Below, piece after piece: positions 1-5,530 of a stretch of DNA of 8,030 nucleotides. Location: positions 1 to 8,030 of the forward strand of contig CAZQSL010000146.1 in the NCBI GenBank assembly GCA_964595945.1, read 5' to 3'. The notes beneath the pieces were generated by a model. The model did no database searches, was not told where the DNA came from, and saw nothing but the letters and a program-made list of their open reading frames with translations. Every line of letters begins with the position of its first letter. The stretch's first letter is position 1. The position numbers and the translations under genes were made by a program. The DNA comes from CAZQSL01 sp964595945 (GTDB taxonomy: Bacteria; UBP15; UBA6099; JAJRTR01).

Positions 1-163
1 ATGAGAGGTGGGTGACGCTTTTGCCTGAGCCGCTTTCGCCGACGACGCCGACCGTGTCGCCGGGGTCGATGGTGAAGGATACGCCGTCGACTGCTTTGAC
101 GATGCCGTCGTTGGTGCGGAATTCTGTTTTGAGGCCGTTGATTGCGAGGAGTGGCTGGGGCAT
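1..163 (-). CDS. oppD: Peptide ABC transporter ATP-binding subunit, OppD/DppD type (5' part only)
   Basis: This is the amino-terminal 54 residues of an ABC ATPase that hydrolyses ATP at the cytoplasmic face to drive peptide import through OppB/OppC. I translated it directly from the minus strand, starting at the ATG at 163-161. It opens MPQPLLAINGLKTEFRT, continues through a KAVDGVSF segment (residues 23-30), and shows a perfect Walker A GESGSGKS at residues 42-49 followed by VTHLS. The 'GKSVT..S' ending is typical of OppD/DppD subunits; OppF-type partners usually read GKST. An AGGT ribosome-binding site lies 9 nt upstream. The gene starts 29 nt after oppC stops, so it is probably the fourth gene of the operon. 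Signature, Walker B and C-terminal oligopeptide domains lie outside the window. Whether the substrate is oligopeptide, dipeptide or nickel cannot be told from this fragment. Confidence 0.9.
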   Translation of the reverse strand, partial: MPQPLLAINGLKTEFRTNDGIVKAVDGVSFTIDPGDTVGVVGESGSGKSVTHLS

Positions 164-192
164 AGTCGAGTGACCTGTCGGTGAGAAGTGGT

Positions 193-1095
193 TTATTTGC
201 CGTTTTTCATTTGCGGGTCGAGGGCGTCGCGGAGTCCGTCGCCGAGGAAGTTGAGAGAGAAGAGGGTGATGGCGAGGGTGAGTCCGGGGAATATGATCTG
301 CCAGGGTGCGGTGGAGAGAGCTTCGCGGCCATCGGAGGCGAGAGAGCCCCAGCTTGCCATCGGGGCTTGTATGCCGAGTCCGAGGAATGAGAGGAAGGCT
401 TCTTCGAGCATGATGGCGGGGACGGTGAGAGTGGCGTATACGATGACTGGGCCGAGGAGGTTGGGGATGATGTGGCGGAATATGATGCTGAGGGTGGAGG
501 CGCTGGATGTGCGTGCTGCCATGACGAATTCGCGGGTTTTGAGAGAGAGGGTCTGGCCGCGCGTGATGCGGCTCATGGTGAGCCACTGGACGCATCCGAG
601 GCCGATGAAGAGGAAGTAGATTTTCTTTTCGGCGGGGACTTCGTGGAAGATGACCATGAGGAGGATGACGAGGAACATGAAGGGGAGGCCGTAGAGGATG
701 TCGACGAAACGCATCATGATGTTGTCGGCGCGGCCGCCGATGTAGCCTGAGATGGCGCCGTATGTGACGCCGATGAGGATGCTGACGAGAGTGGCAAGGA
801 GGCCGACCGATAGGGAGACGCGGCCACCCCACATGATGCGTGTCATGAGGTCGCGGCCGAGGAAGTCGGTGCCGAGCCAGTATTTCGCGCAGGGGCTCAT
901 GTTGCCTTCGCCGAGGTGTTGGGCGTCGAATTCGTAGGGGGCGATGTAGGGTGTGAGGATGGCGATGAGGGAGATGAGGATGAGGATGAGGCCGCCGGCG
1001 ACGGCCATTTTGTTTTTGAGGAGGCGGCGCCACGCGTCTTTCCAGAGGCTTGTGCCTTTGGCGGGTGATGTGCTGGTGTCGGTGTGTTTCGTCAT
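193..1095 (-). CDS. oppC: Peptide ABC transporter permease OppC/DppC
   Basis: This is one of the two inner-membrane permease subunits of the peptide importer. It is 300 residues, the normal family length. The cytoplasmic amino terminus (residues 1-30, with WRRLLKNKMA) leads into a first membrane helix at about 31-50. The conserved periplasmic segment with YWLGTDFLGRD follows at 72-82, then several hydrophobic helices. The EAA coupling loop lies at about 189-211 (EFVMAAR...HIIPN), followed by AFLSFLGLG (233-241) and a PGLTLAITLFSLNFLGDGLRDALDP end (270-294) typical of OppC. The invariant EAA-loop glycine appears to be serine here (Ser198), and the usual LP is IP. The start is ATG at 1095, 24 nt after the oppB stop. 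I see no strong ribosome-binding site, only GGAG about 17 nt upstream, so translation may depend on coupling to oppB. The stop is TAA. Confidence 0.95.
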   Translation of the reverse strand: MTKHTDTSTSPAKGTSLWKDAWRRLLKNKMAVAGGLILILISLIAILTPYIAPYEFDAQHLGEGNMSPCAKYWLGTDFLGRDLMTRIMWGGRVSLSVGLLATLVSILIGVTYGAISGYIGGRADNIMMRFVDILYGLPFMFLVILLMVIFHEVPAEKKIYFLFIGLGCVQWLTMSRITRGQTLSLKTREFVMAARTSSASTLSIIFRHIIPNLLGPVIVYATLTVPAIMLEEAFLSFLGLGIQAPMASWGSLASDGREALSTAPWQIIFPGLTLAITLFSLNFLGDGLRDALDPQMKNGK

Positions 1096-1119
1096 TTCGA
1101 GTGTGGTGGCGCTCCGGTG

Positions 1120-2037
1120 TTATTCGTAAGAGATTTTCGGGTCGAGGAATGCGTAGATGATGTCGACGACGATGTTGAATCCGATGAGGAATGAGCTGTA
1201 GAGGATGACGGTGCCCATGGTGAGGGTGTAGTCGCGGTTGAGGGCGGAGGTGATGAATTCGCGGCCGATGCCTGGTATGCCCGAGATGGTTTCGATGATG
1301 AGGGAGCCCGTGAGTATGGCGGCGCCGGCCGGGCCGAGATAGGAGATGACGGGCAGGAGGCCGGCCTTGAGGATATGGCGTGTGATGATGGTGTGTTCGG
1401 GCAGGCCCTTGGCGCGGGCGGTGCGGACGAAGTCCTGGCGGACGACTTCGAGCATGCCGGCGCGGGAGAGGCGGGCGATGTAGGCGGCATAGGGCAGGCC
1501 GAGTGCGACTACGGGTGCGATCATCTGGCGCATGGTGCCCCAGCCGCTGACTTGCAGCAGGTCTATCCTGACGGCGAAGAAGTAGATGAGGGTGGAGAGC
1601 ACGATGAAGTTGGGGACTGAGACGCCGATCATTGAGACGGCCATCGTGAGGTAGTCCCATCCGGAGTTTTGCCTGAGTGCGGCTATGCAGCCCGAGGGGA
1701 TGCCGAGGAGGAGGGCAAATCCGAGAGCGAGAGCGCCGAGAGTGAGCGTGTAGGGCAGTCCGGTGAAGAGGATTTCATTGACTGTGCGGTCTTTGTATTT
1801 AAAGGAGGGGCCGAGGTCGCCGGTGGCGAGGTGAGCCATGTAGTCGAGGTACTGTTTCCAGAGAGGGTCGTTGAGGTGGTAACGTTCGGCGATGTTTTTT
1901 TCGACCTCGGCGGGCATGACCCTTTCTTTGGAGAATGGGCCTCCGGGAGCGATGCGCATGAGGAAGAAAGTGATCGTGATGATAATCCACAGTACGGGGA
2001 TCGCGCCGAGTATCCTTTTGACAGCATATTTCGCCAT
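1120..2037 (-). CDS. oppB: Peptide ABC transporter permease OppB/DppB
   Basis: This inner-membrane permease partners OppC to form the peptide translocation channel. Its 305 residues match the family length almost exactly. The amino terminus MAKYAVKRILGAIPVLW starts the first membrane helix. Conserved OppB landmarks follow: RIAPGGPF (28-35), a GDLGPSF segment (73-79), and LPYTLTLGALAL (94-105). The EAA loop is complete at about 202-229 (DFVRTARAKGL..HTII..HILKAGLLP), with its glycine at position 211. A conserved ETISGIPGIGREF block (249-261) and the terminal AFLDPKISYE complete the protein. The ATG at 2037 lies 36 nt after the oppA stop. An AGGT lies about 12 nt upstream, a weak spacing. It follows oppA and precedes oppC in the usual oppABCD order. 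Confidence 0.95.
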   Translation of the reverse strand: MAKYAVKRILGAIPVLWIIITITFFLMRIAPGGPFSKERVMPAEVEKNIAERYHLNDPLWKQYLDYMAHLATGDLGPSFKYKDRTVNEILFTGLPYTLTLGALALGFALLLGIPSGCIAALRQNSGWDYLTMAVSMIGVSVPNFIVLSTLIYFFAVRIDLLQVSGWGTMRQMIAPVVALGLPYAAYIARLSRAGMLEVVRQDFVRTARAKGLPEHTIITRHILKAGLLPVISYLGPAGAAILTGSLIIETISGIPGIGREFITSALNRDYTLTMGTVILYSSFLIGFNIVVDIIYAFLDPKISYE

Positions 2038-2073
2038 TGTGTGATGTTACCTGTTTCTGCGCGCCGGGCGGGG

Positions 2074-3705
2074 TTATTTGTCTTTGACGGCGTAGCCGGC
2101 TTCGCGAAGGAGTTTGCGGGCTTCGTCAGGGTCATAGCCGGGGCCTTTTGGGGGTGTGTAGCCCTTGATGCCTGGGGGTACGAATGTCGTGGCCGGGGTC
2201 TGTCCGTTGCGTGTGACGAATTCACAGATGGCTTTTTTGTTGATGGCGAGATTGAGCGCCTTGCGGACGCGGACATCGTCGAGCGGGGGTTTGGTGACGT
2301 TGAGGCGATAGTAATATGTGGAGAGGAATGGGTCTATGTGGGCGACGGACTTGCCCTTGAATTTGTCGACGAGAGTGACTGGTATGGTGCGTACCCAGTC
2401 GGTTTGTCCGGCTTCGAACATCTGGACGCCGGTGATGTTGTCATCGAGGGCGAAGGCGATGGCCTTCGAGAGTTTCACGTTGGCCGCGTCGTAGTAGGCG
2501 GGATTTTTGACCATGACCATGCGGTCCTTGGGTTTCCACTCCGAGAGGAGGAAGGGGCCGTTGGTGACGATGTTTTCGGGGCGGGTCCATTTGACGTCGT
2601 ATTTTTCGACGCATTTTCTGTTGACCGGCAGGAAGGTGTGGAATGCTACGAGGTCGAGCCAGAAGGCGACGGGGTTTTCGAGTTCGGTGACGATGGTGTA
2701 GTCGTCGATGACCTTGATGCCGACTTTGCTGAAGTCTTTGTCTTTGCCGGAGATGAAGGCGGCGGCGTTTTTGACGTAGACGAACTGGCCGGCGTATTCG
2801 GCGGCGGTTTCCGGCATCATTGCGCGCTTCCAGCTATAGAGGAAGTCACCGGCGGTGACGGGTGTGCCGTCGCTCCATTTCGCGTTTTTGCGCAGGTGGA
2901 ACGTGTAGGTTTTCTTGTCAGGGGAGACATCCCAGGAGTGGGCTATGCCCGGCTTGGGATCGAGGGTTTTGGGATCGTTGACGACGAGGCCTTCGAAGAC
3001 CTGCATGGCGATGTTGAATTCGGCGTTGCCGGTCATGAGCGCGGGGTCGAGCGTTTCGATTTCGGTGCCGTTGTTGAATTTGAATATCTGCTGTGCGGGG
3101 GGAAGGATTTTGCCGTCTTTTTCGATGTATACGCCCTTGATGGGGTGGAGGTCGCGGAGGTTGTAGGCCATGCCCTTGACGTAGTCCTTGACGAGGTTTT
3201 GATTGACGTAGAAGTAGATGGGGATGATGGGCATTCCCTTATTTATGAGAATGTCCTCGGCCTGAGAGAGGATGCCGAAGCGTTTCTGTTCGTCAGCTTC
3301 CTTCATGGCGGCGTCGATGAGGCGGTCGTATTCGCTGTCGGACCAGCCGGTCTGGTTGTTGCCGCCCTTGGTTATCCACATATCGAGGAAGGTGTTGGGG
3401 TCGTCGTAGTCGCCGATCCAGCCGGCGCGCGAGACGAAGTAGTCGAGAGATTGGGTAGTCTTGAGGTAGACTTTCCACTCGGCGTTGGTGAGTTGTGTCT
3501 TGATGCCGAGTTCGTCCTGCCACATCTGTTTTATGACTTCAGCGACTTTTTTGTGACTTTCGGAAGTGTTATAGAGGATGGCGATTTCGGGGAAGGGTTT
3601 TCCGTCGGTCATTTTTTTCTTGGGAGTACATCCGGGGGCGCTGAGTGCGACGGCCGCTATAAGCAGCGCGAATAGCCATGAACATCTGGAGGACTTTTTT
3701 TCCAT
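2074..3705 (-). CDS. oppA: OppA-family peptide-binding lipoprotein with circularly permuted domain order
   Basis: This is the extracytoplasmic solute-binding subunit of the peptide importer, 543 residues. I chose the ATG at 3705 because it has a strong GAGGTGA site and opens a lipoprotein signal peptide: MEKKSS, a hydrophobic core (residues 10-23), then Cys26. The lipobox is atypical, with Pro at -2. In known OppA proteins the mature N-terminus reads like 'FKFNNGTEIETLDPAL...FEGL', and the segment with LYNTSE..KK, RAGW..DY..P and IYFYVN is the C-terminal third. Here that third comes first (residues 36-196; LYNTSE 44-49, RAGWIGDYDDP 93-103, PIYFYVN 162-168). The normal N-terminal block then begins at about 204 (FKFNNGTEIETLDP 208-221; WSDGTPVTAGDF further on). 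The protein ends at LREAGYAVKDK, exactly where the C-terminal third normally starts. Asp99 corresponds to the family aspartate that contacts the peptide amino group (Asp419 of the enterobacterial protein, from memory). No segment appears missing, so binding function is plausible. The family call is secure; the permutation is seen in the translation but not confirmed by alignment. Confidence 0.93.
   Translation of the reverse strand: MEKKSSRCSWLFALLIAAVALSAPGCTPKKKMTDGKPFPEIAILYNTSESHKKVAEVIKQMWQDELGIKTQLTNAEWKVYLKTTQSLDYFVSRAGWIGDYDDPNTFLDMWITKGGNNQTGWSDSEYDRLIDAAMKEADEQKRFGILSQAEDILINKGMPIIPIYFYVNQNLVKDYVKGMAYNLRDLHPIKGVYIEKDGKILPPAQQIFKFNNGTEIETLDPALMTGNAEFNIAMQVFEGLVVNDPKTLDPKPGIAHSWDVSPDKKTYTFHLRKNAKWSDGTPVTAGDFLYSWKRAMMPETAAEYAGQFVYVKNAAAFISGKDKDFSKVGIKVIDDYTIVTELENPVAFWLDLVAFHTFLPVNRKCVEKYDVKWTRPENIVTNGPFLLSEWKPKDRMVMVKNPAYYDAANVKLSKAIAFALDDNITGVQMFEAGQTDWVRTIPVTLVDKFKGKSVAHIDPFLSTYYYRLNVTKPPLDDVRVRKALNLAINKKAICEFVTRNGQTPATTFVPPGIKGYTPPKGPGYDPDEARKLLREAGYAVKDK
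3099..3117 (-). repeat. Direct repeat copy B, at the inner permutation joint of oppA
   Basis: On the plus strand this reads GGGGAAGGATTTTGCCGTC. It is nearly identical to the copy at 3589-3606, with one mismatch and one extra base over 19 positions. In oppA it encodes DGKILPP (residues 197-203). It lies exactly at the joint between the end of the relocated C-terminal third (VYIEK) and the start of the normal mature N-terminus (AQQIFKFNNG). Confidence 0.6.
3589..3606 (-). repeat. Direct repeat copy A, between signal peptide and relocated lobe of oppA
   Basis: On the plus strand this reads GGGGAAGGGTTTTCCGTC, matching the copy at 3099-3117 apart from one substitution and one missing base. It encodes DGKPFP (residues 34-39), immediately after the lipid-anchor region CTPKKKMT and at the beginning of the relocated C-terminal third. 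The two copies bracket the moved segment. Confidence 0.6.
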
Positions 3706-3815
3706 GCGGTCACCTCGAAGTGGTGTTGTGCGGGAATTCCAAAACATCCCGCGTTTTGGTTTTCGGTAACACAGAAAGTGGTTTTTTGCAAAAACCGTTT
3801 CGCAAAACCGCAGAG
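3706..3815 (-). promoter_or_regulatory. purC-oppA intergenic leader with overlapping inverted repeats
   Basis: This 110-nt gap holds three perfect inverted repeats. One is GG-TTTTT/AAAAA-CC at 3780-3786 and 3790-3796, with a 3-nt loop. A second is CCAAAAC/GTTTTGG at 3739-3745 and 3753-3759. A third is GCGGGA/TCCCGC at 3730-3735 and 3747-3752. The second and third interleave: the loop of one contains an arm of the other, so as simple hairpins they exclude each other. None is followed by a convincing T tract in the minus direction, so I do not call a terminator. I see no clear -35/-10 pair, so oppA may be read through from purC or use a promoter I cannot recognise. A regulatory role is inference. 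Confidence 0.35.
3710..3716 (-). promoter_or_regulatory. Ribosome-binding site deciding the oppA start
   Basis: GAGGTGA lies 4 nt before the ATG at 3705 (7 nt from the GAGG core). This supports that start over upstream in-frame alternatives, which would put 38 non-hydrophobic residues ahead of the signal peptide. The GGTG of this site can pair with CACC at 3722-3725, a short 4-bp stem that might partly mask it. Confidence 0.75.
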
Positions 3816-4601
3816 TCAAAGAGTTGCGAATTTCGCAGTGATGGCAGAGATCTGTTCGAATTTTGTCTGTACGGCGGCGAGATCACCGCCGAGGCGGTAG
3901 TTGTCTTTGTCGAGCCGGCCGGAGGGATCGAGCTCAGACAGCACGTTGTCCCTGGAGAGATCGGGGCTGGTGGATTTGTAAGGCCAGAGGCGGAAGGAGC
4001 CGCCGGTGATTTCGTCGATGAGGTAGACTTTGCCGCCGATGAGGCCGTATTCGAGCTTCATGTCGATGAGCTGGATGTTGAAGGCGGCGAAAGCTTTTTC
4101 GAGGCAGACGAATACCTGATCGTTGATGGTGCGCATTTCGGAGTATTCGAAGGCATTTTTTTCGCGGATCATGAATTCGATATATCGGTCGTCGAGCATT
4201 GGGTCGTGGAGGGGGTCATCCTTGTAGTGAAACTGGGTGCAGACGGGTTCGTAGCGTTTGCCTTCTTCGATGCCGCCCCATTTGAGGATGGAGCCGGCAG
4301 CGACGCGGCGCGAGACTACTTCGAGGTTGATTTTTCGTTCGAGTTTTTTGACGATGGTGACTTTTTCTTCGGGGCTTGAGACATAGTGGGTGCGGATGCC
4401 GCATTTATTGAGGTATTCGTAGATGTCGCGGTTGGTTTTCCAGTCGACGAGGGCCTTGCCCTCGATGATGTCGTGTTTGACGCCGTCGCCGGCTGTGATG
4501 TCGTCTTTGAATGCCATGAATACGGTTGAGGGGTCTGCTGGGTTTTCGTAGATTACTTTGGTTTTTCCTTCGATGATTTTGGCAAGCCCGGTGAAATCCA
4601 T
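3816..4601 (-). CDS. purC: Phosphoribosylaminoimidazole-succinocarboxamide (SAICAR) synthase
   Basis: PurC joins aspartate to CAIR using ATP, forming SAICAR in the cytosolic de novo purine pathway. It is 261 residues, near the usual 230-290. ATP-grasp-like family motifs are visible in order: the amino-terminal EGKTKVIYE (11-19, normally EGKAKxxY), FKDDITAGDG (31-40), the signature RRVAAGS (98-104), YKDDPLHDP (126-134), IDMKLEYG (179-186) and LIDEITGGSFRLW (194-206). The 'DEIxGG' version, in place of the commoner DEISPDTCRLWD, resembles the divergent subgroup I recall from clostridia (DEISGGNMR). The ATG at 4601 has a GGAGGA site 8 nt upstream, and the stop is TGA. It is the first gene of the leftward run, 110 nt ahead of oppA, with no other pur gene in the window. 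Confidence 0.93.
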   Translation of the reverse strand: MDFTGLAKIIEGKTKVIYENPADPSTVFMAFKDDITAGDGVKHDIIEGKALVDWKTNRDIYEYLNKCGIRTHYVSSPEEKVTIVKKLERKINLEVVSRRVAAGSILKWGGIEEGKRYEPVCTQFHYKDDPLHDPMLDDRYIEFMIREKNAFEYSEMRTINDQVFVCLEKAFAAFNIQLIDMKLEYGLIGGKVYLIDEITGGSFRLWPYKSTSPDLSRDNVLSELDPSGRLDKDNYRLGGDLAAVQTKFEQISAITAKFATL

Positions 4602-4609
4602 GAGGCTGA

Positions 4610-4615
4610 TCCTCC
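4610..4615 (-). promoter_or_regulatory. purC ribosome-binding site
   Basis: GGAGGA lies 8 nt before the purC ATG at 4601. It is a strong, well-spaced site and confirms the MDFTGLAKIIEGK start. Confidence 0.85.
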
Positions 4616-4647
4616 AAATAATACAAGTCTATAAGGTTTGATGCAGC

Positions 4648-4656
4648 ATTATAGCA
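4648..4656 (-). promoter_or_regulatory. purC promoter, extended -10 (TGCTATAAT)
   Basis: The minus strand carries TGCTATAAT, a perfect TATAAT with the extended TGn element. Transcription would begin near 4641, leaving a leader of about 40 nt before purC. About 17 nt upstream I see no good TTGACA, which extended -10 promoters can do without. A housekeeping sigma-70-type promoter is inferred. Confidence 0.6.
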
Positions 4657-4700
4657 CATTCACGGGAAATTTGGGGAAATGTGTGTTAAACTTAATGGCG

Positions 4701-4732
4701 AAGGGCACGGAGGGTCGCGCCCTTGTTTTTTT
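4701..4732 (+). terminator. Terminator-like hairpin with T7 tract just upstream of the TVP38-family gene
   Basis: AAGGGC (4701-4706) pairs with GCCCTT (4719-4724) across a 12-nt loop. After one G comes TTTTTTT (4726-4732). This has the form of an intrinsic terminator on the plus strand. It ends only 3 nt before the ribosome-binding site of the next gene, and no plus-strand gene ends upstream. It could be an attenuator in that gene's leader or a block to antisense transcription entering from purC. The stem is short. Confidence 0.45.
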
Positions 4733-4734
4733 GT

Positions 4735-4740
4735 CAGGAT
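4735..4740 (+). promoter_or_regulatory. Ribosome-binding site deciding the TVP38-family start
   Basis: CAGGAT (core AGGA at 4736-4739) lies 7 nt before the ATG at 4747. It favours that ATG over an in-frame TTG at 4723, which falls inside the hairpin stem. Confidence 0.6.
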
Positions 4741-4746
4741 ATTTTG

Positions 4747-5451
4747 ATGAAAATTGTCAGAACCGCCACTCTGGCGGTGAAAATAGCGGTGCTGCTCGCA
4801 ATCGCGGCAGTAGCGGTATCCCTCCTGTACTGGTTTGACATCAGCAGCCTGTCGCCGATGGCGATCAAGGGGTTTGTGCTGTCGTTTGGCGCGTATGCGC
4901 CTGTGGTGTTTGTGGTACTGTTCACCGTGAGGAGCGTGTTTGTGGTGGTACCGGTGACGGTATTCACACTCACGGGCGGCATTGCGTTCGGCCCGGTGGA
5001 GGGGACGGTGCTGAGCCTTGTTTCCATGTTTTTCAGTGCTGCGCTTGTCTTTCCGGTATCGCGCGCGCTCGGGCGTGATCTGGTGATGAAGATTTTCGGC
5101 AGCCGGCTGAGCAGGATAGATGGCATGGTCGAGAGAAATGGTTTTCTGCTGATCTTTTATCTCAGGTTTTTCACTCCGTTCGATCCGCTGAGCTATGTAG
5201 CGGGTATCAGCAGGGTCCGCTACAGGGATTTTCTGCTTGCGACGATGTTGCCCGCGATCCCGTCGACGGCGGCCTATACTTATTTCGGGCATTCGCTGAC
5301 GAGGGTGCATTCGGTGATGGACCTGCTGAAACCGGAGTTTGTCGTTGTGTTTCTGGTGTTGATGTTGGTGCTTGCGGTGCCGGTGGTGATCAAGCTGCGC
5401 AGGGACAGGATGGACAGGCAGATTGCTGTCAGCGGGGAAAATCAGGGCTGA
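4747..5451 (+). CDS. TVP38/TMEM64-family (DedA-superfamily, VTT domain) inner-membrane protein
   Basis: This is a 234-residue polytopic membrane protein of the TVP38/TMEM64 family. Members of the DedA superfamily are implicated in lipid flipping or transport and membrane homeostasis; the substrate of this one is unknown. A hydrophobic helix covers about 11-29 and another about 50-70. The VTT core follows: LTGGIAFGPVEGTVLSL (75-91), a small-residue helix with SAALVFPVSRALGRD (97-111), then the re-entrant arginine/proline segment LRFFTPFDPLSYVAG (139-153), matching the family R-x-x-P-x-x-P...AG pattern. A final helix lies at about 197-216, with a basic tail (KLRRDRMDR). The start is the ATG with a proper ribosome-binding site. 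Codon use is G/T-rich, unlike the minus-strand genes. It is divergent from purC and lies 79 nt before the CoA-transferase gene, with no terminator visible between them, so co-transcription is possible. Confidence 0.88.
   Translation: MKIVRTATLAVKIAVLLAIAAVAVSLLYWFDISSLSPMAIKGFVLSFGAYAPVVFVVLFTVRSVFVVVPVTVFTLTGGIAFGPVEGTVLSLVSMFFSAALVFPVSRALGRDLVMKIFGSRLSRIDGMVERNGFLLIFYLRFFTPFDPLSYVAGISRVRYRDFLLATMLPAIPSTAAYTYFGHSLTRVHSVMDLLKPEFVVVFLVLMLVLAVPVVIKLRRDRMDRQIAVSGENQG
4762..4778 (+). repeat. Perfect 7-bp inverted repeat in the 5' coding region of the TVP38-family gene
   Basis: ACCGCCA (4762-4768) and TGGCGGT (4772-4778) pair across a CTC loop, covering codons 6-11. It is a compact GC-rich hairpin starting 12 nt after the start codon. 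Such placement can slow initiation or early elongation, but here it may be incidental. Confidence 0.5.
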
Positions 5452-5517
5452 ATCAGCGGATAGTATTTGTGGCGGTCCGGCCTCTGGCTGCGGGGTCATG
5501 GCAGTCAAATAATTGAT

Positions 5518-5522
5518 AGAGG
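5518..5522 (+). promoter_or_regulatory. Ribosome-binding site deciding the CoA-transferase start
   Basis: AGAGG lies 8 nt before the ATG at 5531. It selects that start over an in-frame TTG at 5513, which precedes the site itself. The rest of the 5452-5530 gap shows no clear promoter or terminator. Confidence 0.65.
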
Positions 5523-5530
5523 TTTCCGTA

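Noticed and set aside
1669..3675. A 668-codon open frame on the plus strand opposite oppB and oppA
   Set aside because: It is codon-aligned with the real genes, so it stops only where they use TTA, CTA or TCA, which the C/A-ending bias makes rare. Its translation is a low-complexity run of G, V, E, D and F with no family match, and the true genes have full family motifs.
3730..3759. Intrinsic terminator for purC, or an H-type pseudoknot, in the purC-oppA gap
   Set aside because: No T tract follows the stems in the direction of purC transcription. For a pseudoknot, the linking loops (0, 1 and 3 nt) are too short to span stems of 6-7 bp.
3706..3819. Upstream extension of oppA to a TTG near 3819
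   Set aside because: It would add 38 residues before a clear lipoprotein signal peptide. The ATG at 3705 has a strong ribosome-binding site.
4600..4641. Possible 13-codon leader peptide on the plus strand (MRLILQIIQVYKV)
   Set aside because: It begins inside the purC start region, has only a marginal ribosome-binding site and no plus-strand promoter ahead of it, and shows no run of regulatory codons.
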